Source of the DNA: Lewinellaceae bacterium
GTDB taxonomy: Bacteria; Bacteroidota; Bacteroidia; Chitinophagales; Saprospiraceae
Direction of reading: 5' to 3'
DNA: 41,029 nucleotides
Assembly: GCA_020636445.1 (NCBI GenBank)
Contig: JACJXV010000033.1
Location: 1 to 41,029, forward strand
Of this stretch, positions 1 to 7,722 are shown one piece after another (position 1 is the first letter of the stretch; each line of letters begins with the position of its first letter). A model generated the notes under the pieces. It searched no databases. It had not been told where the DNA came from and saw nothing but the letters and a program-made list of their open reading frames with translations. Made by a program: the position numbers and the translations under genes.

Positions 1-231
1 AAGACCGGAAGTGCATCCTTGTAGAAAACACTCCCGGTCCAAAACTGTTAGCTCGAATCTTAAATCAATACCGGAGGTCAGTCCCTCCGAACATAAGACA
101 GTAAAACGAATTTAGGTCATGGGTAAAAGAAAAAATTCTTTTCCTGAACTATACCGTGACCTCCGGATGCCTAACCGTCTTTGCGATAGTATCTGCGAGA
201 ATTGCAGATGTGCGGACAATTGTAGTTTTTG
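1..231 (+). ncRNA. Possible 3' part of a structured RNA, cut by the window edge
   Basis: This stretch is rich in hairpins and ends at a strong intrinsic terminator. Seen: GACCGG (3-8) pairs with CCGGTC (34-39), with AGTG/CACT (10-13/29-32) inside. A nested set follows: ACTG (44-47) with CAGT (99-102), TCTTA (58-62) with TAAGA (94-98), and CGGAGG (72-77) with CCTCCG (84-89). ATCTGC (191-196) pairs with GCAGAT (204-209). I could not match it to RNase P RNA (no ACAGAA..CCGGCTTA block), tmRNA (no TTCGA T-arm or CCA end) or SRP RNA. An 82-codon frame at 119-367 runs through the terminator and is not believed. It could also be the 3' UTR of an upstream gene. Strand is inferred from the terminator. 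Confidence 0.3.
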
Positions 232-270
232 CAAACGGGCCCGATTGACATCTGGTCCGTTTGTTTTTTT
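232..270 (+). terminator. Rho-independent terminator
   Basis: CAAACGG pairs with CCGTTTG, extended by an inner GCC/GGT, and is followed directly by GTTTTTTT. The stem is GC-containing with a clear T-tract on the plus strand. It must end a transcript entering from the left, since the next gene starts almost 190 bases downstream. Confidence 0.75.
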
Positions 271-459
271 CAAAACAGGAGCTAGTCATTTTCCTGGTAA
301 ATTTCCCTTATTCACGCCTATACTTCATTTGCTCTTTAACCATTTTGGTTTCCTAAAATTTCCTTAAAATAACAACCTGGTCAGCTAATAATTAAGAGAG
401 AACCGTTTCAGGAGTATAATATCTCCGTTATTGGCACCACAAAAGTAATTACCACCACC
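271..459. other. Intergenic leader of the M48 peptidase gene
   Basis: No credible gene is seen between the terminator and the ATG at 460. The sequence is AT-rich and presumably carries the promoter of the peptidase gene. I found no clear match to the Bacteroidota TAnnTTTG box. Confidence 0.4.
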
Positions 460-1254
460 ATGGAAAAATACCTTTTCTCAATAGTAGTCATATCAATGTT
501 GGCGGCCTGCAGTACCGTCCCGATTACCGGTCGTAAACAATTGTCCCTGATTCCAGCAAGTACTATGCTTTCCTTATCCCAGCAGAGCTACCGGCAAGTA
601 CTCAATGAATCGAAGGTATCTTCCAATCAAGCGGAAACAACGCGGCTCCGGAGGGTGGGAAATCGCATTACCCAATCGGTAGAAAGTTATCTGCGGCAAA
701 ATAATGCCAGCAATTTAGTTGCCAACTATCAATGGGAGGTAAACCTGATCGAGAGCCCGGAGGTAAATGCCTGGTGCATGGAAGGTGGAAAAATTGCTTT
801 CTATACAGGGATTATGCCTCTTATGCCCAATGATGATGCGATTGCGGTAGTAATGTCGCACGAAATAGCCCATGCAGTTGCCCGCCACGGTGGTGAGCGC
901 ATGAGTCAGATGTTAGTAACCCAACTGGGGGGTGTAGCGATTGATGTAGCACTACGGGATCAGCCATCCACCACCAGAGGTTTAGCCCAGGTAGCCTACG
1001 GGGCTGGCACTCAGCTGGGCGTCTTGCTACCCTTTAGTCGTTCGCATGAATCGGAGGCTGATGAAATGGGACTGCATTTCCTGGTTATGGCCGGATATAA
1101 CCCAGAAGAGGCGGTCCGATTTTGGGAGCGCATGAGTGCGCAATCTGGTGGCAAACAACCACTTCAGTTTTTATCAACTCACCCCTCCCATGAAGCCCGG
1201 ATAGCTAATTTAAAGCGATTGATCCCCCTGGTCAAAGCTAAATATGGTAAGTAA
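460..1254 (+). CDS. M48 family metallopeptidase, outer-membrane lipoprotein type
   Basis: Zinc metallopeptidase of family M48, expected in the periplasm and lipid-anchored to the envelope. Seen: a short hydrophobic signal ending in a lipobox with lipidated Cys17 (LAAC-S). The zinc motif HEIAH has ligands H134 and H138 and catalytic E135. A downstream HESEAD block supplies the third ligand, E199. The 264-residue length is normal for the compact single-domain M48 lipoproteins common in Bacteroidota (relatives of LoiP/YcaL); it lacks the TPR half of BepA. Family role: quality control or turnover of outer-membrane proteins; the substrate is unknown here. It stands alone, with folE 182 bases downstream on the same strand. 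The call is firm at family level only. Confidence 0.88.
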   Translation: MEKYLFSIVVISMLAACSTVPITGRKQLSLIPASTMLSLSQQSYRQVLNESKVSSNQAETTRLRRVGNRITQSVESYLRQNNASNLVANYQWEVNLIESPEVNAWCMEGGKIAFYTGIMPLMPNDDAIAVVMSHEIAHAVARHGGERMSQMLVTQLGGVAIDVALRDQPSTTRGLAQVAYGAGTQLGVLLPFSRSHESEADEMGLHFLVMAGYNPEEAVRFWERMSAQSGGKQPLQFLSTHPSHEARIANLKRLIPLVKAKYGK

Positions 1255-1436
1255 TGCACTTACTTCTGGGTGTGAATAACCTTTTGGGAACGAATCATGT
1301 TTTATTTACACCTCAAAAGCCGTAGTTTGCAAAGTAGAGAATTGCCAACTACTGTGTTGGAAGTAAATGCCGATAAGACGGTGTTTGATCCGTTACTTTC
1401 CAATCATCCGGCGTCAAAAGCGTAAATAAATCCAGC

Positions 1437-2129
1437 ATGACAAAACCCTCTGGGTCATCCACTACCGATAAACACGCCCGCATCACCGAACAAGGGGACC
1501 AGCACCAAGCTTCTTCCGCCGACACTCCCCTTCTACCCCAAGCATTTGAACGAAGCGAAGAGGAGAAGATGGCCATTATCGCCAAAGCCTTTGGGACCAT
1601 CATGGAAACGCTAGGTCTGGATTTGCGCGACGACAGCCTGCAAGGTACCCCAGCCCGGGTAGCTAAAATGTATGTTCAGGAGATCTTCCGGGGGCTGGAT
1701 CCTGCCAATTTTCCGGAGATCTCGGTGTTTGATAATAAGTATGATTACCGCCGGATGCTCGTCGAGCGGAATATAGCCGTTAAGTCAACGTGTGAACATC
1801 ACTTCCAACCTATCTTAGGAAAGGCACATATTGGCTATATCGCCAATGGAAAAGTAATCGGGCTTTCCAAATTGAACCGAATTGTCGACTACTTTGCGCG
1901 CCGTCCACAGGTACAAGAACGAATGACCAAGCAAATCTTGCTGACGCTCCAACAGGCCCTCGGAACTCAGGATGTTATTGTGCTCGTTGACGCCAAACAC
2001 ATGTGTGTAACCCACCGGGGTATTGAAGACCAGGATAGCTCTACCCTAACGATTGAGTACAGTGGACAATTTAGCCAAACAGACCTTCGGGAAGAATTCC
2101 TGCGTTACGTACAGCTGGGTATTTCCTGA
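1437..2129 (+). CDS. folE: GTP cyclohydrolase I (FolE)
   Basis: Converts GTP to 7,8-dihydroneopterin triphosphate, the first step of tetrahydrofolate and related pterin synthesis, in the cytoplasm. Seen: the CEHH block (C119, H121, H122) and the HMCVTHRG block with C190, which together give the zinc ligands and active-site histidines, plus the signature GLSKLNRIVDYFARRPQVQE between them. The protein is 230 residues. About 44 N-terminal residues are polar and look disordered; the conserved fold begins near an internal Met (codon at 1569), so the true start could be later. It ends 27 bases from the convergent trkH, and no terminator is visible between them. Confidence 0.96.
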   Translation: MTKPSGSSTTDKHARITEQGDQHQASSADTPLLPQAFERSEEEKMAIIAKAFGTIMETLGLDLRDDSLQGTPARVAKMYVQEIFRGLDPANFPEISVFDNKYDYRRMLVERNIAVKSTCEHHFQPILGKAHIGYIANGKVIGLSKLNRIVDYFARRPQVQERMTKQILLTLQQALGTQDVIVLVDAKHMCVTHRGIEDQDSSTLTIEYSGQFSQTDLREEFLRYVQLGIS

Positions 2130-2156
2130 ATACGCAAATCGGCTCCAAGGCAACCG

Positions 2157-3608
2157 CTAGTTTGATTTCCAGAAGAATGGTGTGAGAAGTACCAGCATCG
2201 TGAATAGTTCCAATCGTCCCAGCAGCATGAGGAGACTAAGTAATACTTTTGCCGAACCTGAAAGCCAGGCAAAATTATCCACGGGGCCTACCAGGCCAAT
2301 TCCAGGACCCACATTACCCAGGCTGGTAGCTACCGCGCCAATGGCCGTTAAAAAATCATACCCCATTAAGGACATAAGCAAGGAACCCATAAGGAACAGC
2401 AACAAGTAAAGCAGAAGAAAAATAATGATGTGTGTGATAATCCGCCCCCTGACAATCTGATCATTCAATTTTAAGGGCACCACCGCACGGGGATGTAAAA
2501 TGCGTTTGAATTCCAGATATGAGTTCTTCACAAAAACCAGGTGTCGGATAATTTTGATTCCCCCACTGGTTGAGCCAGCACATGCCCCGATAAAAAGCAG
2601 GATAAAGAACAACATCGTTACCCCATTTCCCCAGGAAGTATAATCCGCTGAGACAAATCCAGTCGTAGTAATTATGGAAAGAATTTGAAAAATAGAGTCC
2701 CGAAAGGCTCTTTCCCAACTCGCTACCCCACTCCATTTGACCTGGAGGGTAACTACCAGCGTAAGAAAAGCAATCAGGTATAAGTAAGCACGAAATTCAT
2801 CTATCCGCCAGACACTTTTAAACCGCCCTTTTACTGCAAAATACAATACGGTATAGTTTGTCCCTGCAAAAAGCATAAAGAGGGCAATGGGATACTGAAT
2901 CCAGGGAGTATCATAGGCAGCCATGCTGGCATTCTTCGTTGAAAAACCTCCGGTAGCCATCGTCGTGAAGGCGTGGTTCACCGCATCAAAAGGAGTCATT
3001 CCCGCTGCCCAAAGAATCAAAATGAGAATCAACGTAAGGCCAACGTAAATTCCCCAAAGACGCTTAGCCGTTTCACTGATGCGAGGATGGAGTTTATCAC
3101 TGGTTGGCCCGGGAGCTTCCGCAACAAATAACTCAATACCGGCAATCCCTAAAAGAGGAAAAATAGCTACAGTAAGAACGATAATACCCATTCCTCCAAT
3201 CCACTGCGTAAGGCTGCGCCAGTATAGAATATTAAGTGGCTGCCCCTCAATTTCCGTCAAAACCGATGCCCCCGTCGTAGTCATTCCTGAAACCGTCTCA
3301 AAAAAAGCGTCAGCAACTCCTGGGATGACCCCACTAAACAGGTAAGGAAGCATACCGAAACACACCATCGCCAGCCACCCCAGCGCTACAATCAAATACC
3401 CTTCCCGTTTACGGATACCATTACGGCTGGCAAAAGGCGTAAAATACCAAACAGGTAAACCAATGGCTATGCAAATCAATCCGGAATACAGAAGTGCCGT
3501 AAAATCCTCTTCGTGATAATGCGCAACCAGAATTCCTGAGAACATCATTACCCCAATCAGGATGAGCAAAACCCCGATAACACGAATAACCGGTCGCCAA
3601 TTAATCAT
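2157..3608 (-). CDS. trkH: Trk-type potassium uptake membrane protein TrkH
   Basis: Inner-membrane K+ translocating subunit. Seen: 483 residues of almost continuous hydrophobic helices, with the four degenerate filter loops typical of the TrkH/KtrB family: TTTGAS near residue 112, ATGGFST, TTTGF and SLGNVGPGIG near the C-terminus. Each holds the expected filter glycine. The gene follows trkA directly with 3 bases between them, so the two are almost certainly co-transcribed and form channel plus gating ring. It ends close to the convergent folE. Confidence 0.94.
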   Translation of the reverse strand: MINWRPVIRVIGVLLILIGVMMFSGILVAHYHEEDFTALLYSGLICIAIGLPVWYFTPFASRNGIRKREGYLIVALGWLAMVCFGMLPYLFSGVIPGVADAFFETVSGMTTTGASVLTEIEGQPLNILYWRSLTQWIGGMGIIVLTVAIFPLLGIAGIELFVAEAPGPTSDKLHPRISETAKRLWGIYVGLTLILILILWAAGMTPFDAVNHAFTTMATGGFSTKNASMAAYDTPWIQYPIALFMLFAGTNYTVLYFAVKGRFKSVWRIDEFRAYLYLIAFLTLVVTLQVKWSGVASWERAFRDSIFQILSIITTTGFVSADYTSWGNGVTMLFFILLFIGACAGSTSGGIKIIRHLVFVKNSYLEFKRILHPRAVVPLKLNDQIVRGRIITHIIIFLLLYLLLFLMGSLLMSLMGYDFLTAIGAVATSLGNVGPGIGLVGPVDNFAWLSGSAKVLLSLLMLLGRLELFTMLVLLTPFFWKSN

Positions 3609-3611
3609 AAC

Positions 3612-4952
3612 TTATCGGAATAATTGTTCGAGCCGGTTGATCGATTCCGGCATCGCAAAAACGATGACCCGGTCATCGCGTTGTAATTGAAATTCCCCAT
3701 CGGGGATCAGGCTTTCTTCCCCGCGAATCACCCCCCCAATCAGGGCCTTGGTAGGAAAATGGAGATCCTTCAAGGGTTTACGGGTTAATTGGTTGTTCTT
3801 GTGGACGATATACTCGATAATCTCGGCATCAACGCCGTGCAAGCTGGTAATTGCCTCCACTCTGCCTTTACGGACGTAACGAAAAATATTGTTGGCAGCA
3901 ATCAGCTTTTTATTGATCAGGGTATCTACACCAATATTCTGTGAAACGTGGGTGTATTCTTTGTTCTCGACTTGGGCAATCGTCTTGTATACCCCATGGT
4001 TTTTGGCTGTCAAACAGGCAATAATGTTCGTTTCGGCATTATCGGTCAGGGCAATAAAGGCATCCATACTACCCAAACCCTCTTCTTCCATTAAATCAAA
4101 ATTACTATATTCACCATTGACAATCAGCGTATTATTCAAATATTCACTTAATCGTTTACAACGGTCTTTATTGCGTTCGATCAAGGTGACACTGTATTCG
4201 TTTTCCAAACGGCGAGCAGTAACCAACCCTTGTTCTGACCCGCCAAGAATCATTACCTTCTTTACCTTAATTTGCTTCTTACCTATAACCTGCTGTAAAG
4301 AATCAATGCGTTCCTGTTTCGTGATAAAGTAAATATGATCACTGCTACGCAGAACAGTATCCCCGTGCGGGATAATCGTTGAATGCCCCCGCAAAATCGC
4401 AATAGGCCTCAGATTGACATCCCGGGAAAACCCGCCAATATCCTTTAGGGCAGTATTCACCAGTGGCGAATAGGAATCGAGGGTGATGCCTACCAGACTC
4501 ATCTTCCCTTCTTCGAAATCAAATACATCGGTGAAAGTACATTGCTGAATGAGGCGGTATATTTCCTCAGCAGCCAGTGCTCTGGGTGAAATCAAATTAT
4601 CAATGCCCAATTCCTGAAAAATAGCCCGGTTTTCTGGCAGTAAGTGCTCCTGGTTGTTCACCCGGGCAATGGTTTGCCGGGCCCCCTTCTTCTTGGCTAA
4701 AATAGCTGACACTAAATTTGTTTTCTCCGAAGTAGTTACTGCGAGAAGCAAATCAGCATCCTCCACATTGGCTTGCTCCAATATCTCCAGAGATGCTGCG
4801 TCCCCCCGGATAGTCATCACATCCAGATGGGAGTTGGCATAATCCAAAACATCCTGATTGGAATCAATCAAAACAATGTCCTGGTTCTCAAAACTCAGGA
4901 GTTCCGCCAGGTGAAACCCCATGTCGCCAGCTCCTGCAATAATAATTTTCAT
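3612..4952 (-). CDS. trkA: Trk potassium system peripheral regulator TrkA
   Basis: Cytoplasmic nucleotide-binding regulator that gates TrkH. Seen: 446 residues made of two tandem RCK units. The first Rossmann fold opens with IIAGAGDMGFHLAELL at the N-terminus. The second opens near residue 230 with VMILGGSEQGLVTARRLE and carries the NGEYSNFDLMEEEG region. Each is followed by an RCK_C half. A double-RCK layout is that of TrkA rather than single-RCK KtrA. It is the first gene of the trkA-trkH operon, with 3 bases between the genes. The 186-base gap upstream carries its promoter, but I could not pin down boxes. Confidence 0.95.
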   Translation of the reverse strand: MKIIIAGAGDMGFHLAELLSFENQDIVLIDSNQDVLDYANSHLDVMTIRGDAASLEILEQANVEDADLLLAVTTSEKTNLVSAILAKKKGARQTIARVNNQEHLLPENRAIFQELGIDNLISPRALAAEEIYRLIQQCTFTDVFDFEEGKMSLVGITLDSYSPLVNTALKDIGGFSRDVNLRPIAILRGHSTIIPHGDTVLRSSDHIYFITKQERIDSLQQVIGKKQIKVKKVMILGGSEQGLVTARRLENEYSVTLIERNKDRCKRLSEYLNNTLIVNGEYSNFDLMEEEGLGSMDAFIALTDNAETNIIACLTAKNHGVYKTIAQVENKEYTHVSQNIGVDTLINKKLIAANNIFRYVRKGRVEAITSLHGVDAEIIEYIVHKNNQLTRKPLKDLHFPTKALIGGVIRGEESLIPDGEFQLQRDDRVIVFAMPESINRLEQLFR

Positions 4953-5109
4953 ATAGATGTATATTCCTGAATCCTGATTTCCAAGGCATTACTGTAACCC
5001 TTTTGATCAGGTGGGGCAAAATTCAGAACCTTTCCGATCATTTACTAATTATCGGGCTAAAATTTGCCAACTATTCAGGGAAATCGTCACTTGCCACTTC
5101 CGTCATGAT

Positions 5110-5137
5110 AACCAGTAACCAGTAACCAGTAACCAAA
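5110..5137. repeat. Short tandem heptanucleotide repeat, unit AACCAGT
   Basis: Three perfect copies of AACCAGT (5110-5130) are followed by a partial fourth (AACCAAA). They lie immediately beyond the stop codon of the small membrane protein gene. This is one of several heptad arrays in this window with different unit sequences. Confidence 0.85.
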
Positions 5138-5138
5138 A

Positions 5139-5498
5139 CTACATCCCCCACCATTTTCGCATATCCATACTTGGCTTCTTTTCCTCCCCGGGGCCAAATA
5201 TTCCCCGCTCATTCGCATCATCACCTTTTGGCGTTCCTTCAGCCCCCTGCCCCTTGGCTCCTAATAACGAGGAAATCACCTGCGGAGCTGAATAACCCAG
5301 CGCCAGTGCTTCCTGTATGCTATCAGCGCCCAAAACCTGAACGGTACCAACTCCTAATACCAGGAGCACGGTGAATCCAATGTAAAAACTCGGCGATTTT
5401 AAATAATCCGGTAAACTCTGGTTGTAGCGATTGTTGACAATTCGAATCAAGTCGGGCAAAGCACCGCCAATTAGTCCGTACCAGAAAAATTCATTCAT
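5139..5498 (-). CDS. Small membrane protein of unknown function
   Basis: A 119-residue protein I do not recognise. Seen: an amphipathic N-terminal segment (FFWYGLIGGALPDLIRIV), one clear membrane helix at about residues 37-57, then a short helical segment. It ends in a charged, Gly/Pro-rich tail of about 40 residues finishing in KWWGM. The hydrophobic helix, sensible composition and start codon preceded by an AT-rich gap support a real gene. It stands alone: the heptad repeat array touches its 3' end, and it diverges from the gene at 5818. No function is proposed. Confidence 0.6.
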   Translation of the reverse strand: MNEFFWYGLIGGALPDLIRIVNNRYNQSLPDYLKSPSFYIGFTVLLVLGVGTVQVLGADSIQEALALGYSAPQVISSLLGAKGQGAEGTPKGDDANERGIFGPGEEKKPSMDMRKWWGM

Positions 5499-5817
5499 AA
5501 CTTATGGTTTTACGTGTTGCTGAAAAGCGAAAAAAAAGAATACACAAACAGGAACATCAGCCTCCCCTTGTAAGCCTAAGAAAATCCAGACAAGGCATAT
5601 CCGTTTATACGAAAGATACTACAATTGGATTCGTCTTTTTTTATTTTAAATGCATAATATAAAGATTTTTTTATCTGAGTAATATTTTATATCAAAAAAT
5701 TAACGAAAGGTTACAGTCCGTTGTCGTATTTGCAAGATTACCTTATAATGTTTTCCGGAAATCTGCAGGTATAGGCTTGATTCTGTATTTTGCACCTTAG
5801 ATCAGTTAAGAAAGTCC
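5499..5817. promoter_or_regulatory. Divergent intergenic region, 319 bases
   Basis: No gene is seen. It separates two divergent genes, so both promoters should lie here. The middle is very AT-rich (about 5630-5700). On the plus strand, a TATTTTGC segment near 5787 resembles the Bacteroidota -7 box TAnnTTTG but is one base short. I see no convincing operator or hairpin. Confidence 0.35.
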
Positions 5818-6570
5818 ATGATAAAAATACTTTGGCGTGTACTCCTCATTACAGCAGGTTTGCTAATCCTGGGATTTCTCTGGATTCGCGTCAGCTGGAA
5901 TCAACCAATGCCCGAAGGCGTTCCTGGCCCCGAAGCAGAAAAAATGGCCAAGGCAATCCTTAAATCCATTAATGCTCCGGCCTGGGATACCACCCGTTGG
6001 GTAAGCTGGACGTATCGCAAGGATCATGAATTCATCTGGGATCGCCAGCGCAACTGGGTTTCCGTTCGCTGGACGGATAAGCGGGTGCTTTTTGATGCGG
6101 GTGAGCTAACCGGTCTGGCCTGGCAGGAGAATCAACCATTAAAGGGAAACACCTCCCGACAGGTTGTTGAACAAGCCTGGGAGATATTCTGTAATGACAG
6201 TTACTGGTTGAATGCCCCTGCTAAAATCATGGATGAAGGTACAGTTCGCGAATTAGTAACGCTGGGAGATGGTAGTAAGGCGCTTAAGGTAACCTTTTCC
6301 AGTGGTGGCGTTACACCTGGTGACACTTACCTGTGGATGGTTGATGATAAAAACCGCCCTACAGCCTGGCGAATGTGGGTTAAAGTACTCCCAATCGGCG
6401 GACTCGAGTTTAGCTGGGACGATTGGGTTCGCTTGCCAACGGGTGCCCGCATTGCAACTACCCGTCGCGGTAAGGTTCTTACCATTCGCATTACGGATCT
6501 ACAAGCCGGAAACTCCTACCGGGACATTGGCTTAACAACTGACCCATTCAGGGAACTAGCCAGGAGGTAG
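5818..6570 (+). CDS. Membrane-anchored periplasmic protein of unknown function
   Basis: A 250-residue protein with an N-terminal membrane anchor at about residues 5-25 and a Trp-rich, beta-prone extracytoplasmic domain. Seen: repeated short strands with aromatic pairs (RWVSWTYRKDHEF, RNWVSVRWTDK, GLEFSWDDWVRL), consistent with a half-barrel of the LolA/LppX kind, though no motif proves it. Conserved hypothetical proteins of this size and pattern are common in Bacteroidota. It is monocistronic: a divergent gene lies upstream and two heptad repeat arrays lie downstream. Function unknown. Confidence 0.65.
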   Translation: MIKILWRVLLITAGLLILGFLWIRVSWNQPMPEGVPGPEAEKMAKAILKSINAPAWDTTRWVSWTYRKDHEFIWDRQRNWVSVRWTDKRVLFDAGELTGLAWQENQPLKGNTSRQVVEQAWEIFCNDSYWLNAPAKIMDEGTVRELVTLGDGSKALKVTFSSGGVTPGDTYLWMVDDKNRPTAWRMWVKVLPIGGLEFSWDDWVRLPTGARIATTRRGKVLTIRITDLQAGNSYRDIGLTTDPFRELARR

Positions 6571-6602
6571 TGCTTTGTTAATTAAGAGCGTGGCGTAGTC
6601 GC

Positions 6603-6637
6603 CTGGTGTCTGGTACCTGGTACCTGGTGTTTGGTTA
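6603..6637. repeat. Short tandem heptanucleotide repeat, unit CTGGTAC/CTGGTGT
   Basis: Five consecutive heptads, CTGGTGT-CTGGTAC-CTGGTAC-CTGGTGT-TTGGTTA, lie in the gap before the ABC transporter gene. The unit differs from that of the neighbouring array, but the 7-base period is kept. Confidence 0.8.
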
Positions 6638-6652
6638 TTTCTTGGGCGAGAG

Positions 6653-6687
6653 ACTGCTCAGTCTTCACTCCTCACTGCTCACTTTCC
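6653..6687. repeat. Short tandem heptanucleotide repeat, degenerate unit ACTGCTC
   Basis: Five degenerate heptads, ACTGCTC-AGTCTTC-ACTCCTC-ACTGCTC-ACTTTCC, lie 15 bases after the preceding array. The same period with an unrelated unit argues for a mechanism that favours period 7 rather than one mobile sequence. Confidence 0.65.
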
Positions 6688-6794
6688 TCGCAAGCTAAGG
6701 CTAGTTAGTAGATAAAAAGACGGCCATTCGCCGAAAGAAAAAGTTATTGGAGGTGGTTTTCCTATATTTAGGTAATTTAAACCACCTGATATCC

Positions 6795-7685
6795 ATGGAA
6801 TTAATCATCGAACACCTTACCAAGACCTATCCTAACGGAGTCCAGGCACTCCAGGATGTTAACCTCAAAATCACGGCTGGAATGTATGGCCTCTTGGGTC
6901 CGAATGGTGCTGGCAAGTCAACCCTGATGCGCACCATCGCCACCTTGCAAGAAGCAGATAGTGGCAGTATCCAGCTCGGGAATCTAAACGTGCTGCAACA
7001 AAAGAATGAAGTCCGCAAGATACTAGGGTATCTGCCGCAGGAATTTGGTGTTTATCCAAAAATCACGGCCGAAGCTATGCTCGATCATATCGCCTCCCTA
7101 AAAGGGGTAACGAATAGGTCGGAACGTAAAGACCTTGTTCAGCGCCTGCTGGAACGCGTTAATCTGGGAGATGTGCGCAAAAAACAATTAGGCACCTTTT
7201 CCGGAGGAATGAAGCAGCGATTTGGCATCGCTCAGGCCCTGATTGGCAATCCAAAACTAATTATTGTTGACGAACCAACAGCAGGCCTCGACCCTGCCGA
7301 ACGCAATCGTTTTCACAATCTTTTGAGCGAAATTGGAGCCAATACCATCGTTATTTTATCGACGCATATTGTCGATGATGTAGCCAATTTGTGTAAAAAT
7401 ATGGCCATTATCTGCAAGGGGCAAGTAATTGCTGAAGGGCATCCCGCAGAACTAACCGCAAAGGCCCAAGGGCATATTTGGCGCAAGGTTATTGACAAAT
7501 CTACCATTGAGCAATACCGGGAGCAATACCGGGTCATCAATACTACCCTATTGGAAGGACAAACGGAAATCCACATCTATCAGGATGAGGCTCCCTCTGA
7601 AGCGGGCTTCACACCAGCAGTAGCTACCCTGGAAGACGTTTATTTCAGCAAGATTGCGGAATACATGGATGTCGTGACCATCTAA
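6795..7685 (+). CDS. ABC transporter ATP-binding protein
   Basis: Cytoplasmic ATPase partner of the fused permease encoded just downstream. Seen: Walker A GPNGAGKST (residues 35-43, K41), a Q-loop in YLPQEFG, signature FSGGM (S136), Walker B IIVDEP (D159, E160) and the switch histidine H191 in STHIVDD. The C-terminal ~90 residues are an accessory domain of the kind seen in ABC-2 exporters. The reading frame is open from a TTG at 6747, but the ATG at 6795 is preferred because the conserved first strand (MELIIEHLTKTYPNG) begins there. There are 37 bases to the permease gene, so one operon. The substrate is unknown. Confidence 0.93.
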   Translation: MELIIEHLTKTYPNGVQALQDVNLKITAGMYGLLGPNGAGKSTLMRTIATLQEADSGSIQLGNLNVLQQKNEVRKILGYLPQEFGVYPKITAEAMLDHIASLKGVTNRSERKDLVQRLLERVNLGDVRKKQLGTFSGGMKQRFGIAQALIGNPKLIIVDEPTAGLDPAERNRFHNLLSEIGANTIVILSTHIVDDVANLCKNMAIICKGQVIAEGHPAELTAKAQGHIWRKVIDKSTIEQYREQYRVINTTLLEGQTEIHIYQDEAPSEAGFTPAVATLEDVYFSKIAEYMDVVTI

Positions 7686-7722
7686 ATCAACCGTTTGTCC
7701 ACTCCTGCAAAAGCTTATCCTT

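Noticed and set aside
119..367. 82-codon frame with several Cys residues
   Set aside because: It runs straight through the intrinsic terminator at 232-270, ends in low-complexity hydrophobic residues, and overlaps RNA-like hairpins. The cysteines may be chance.
3889..4332. 147-codon frame opposite trkA
   Set aside because: It is antisense to the clear TrkA coding sequence, which explains the open frame.
460..6570. Genomic island or prophage
   Set aside because: The genes are housekeeping types with ordinary spacing, and there is no integrase, tRNA or phage gene nearby.
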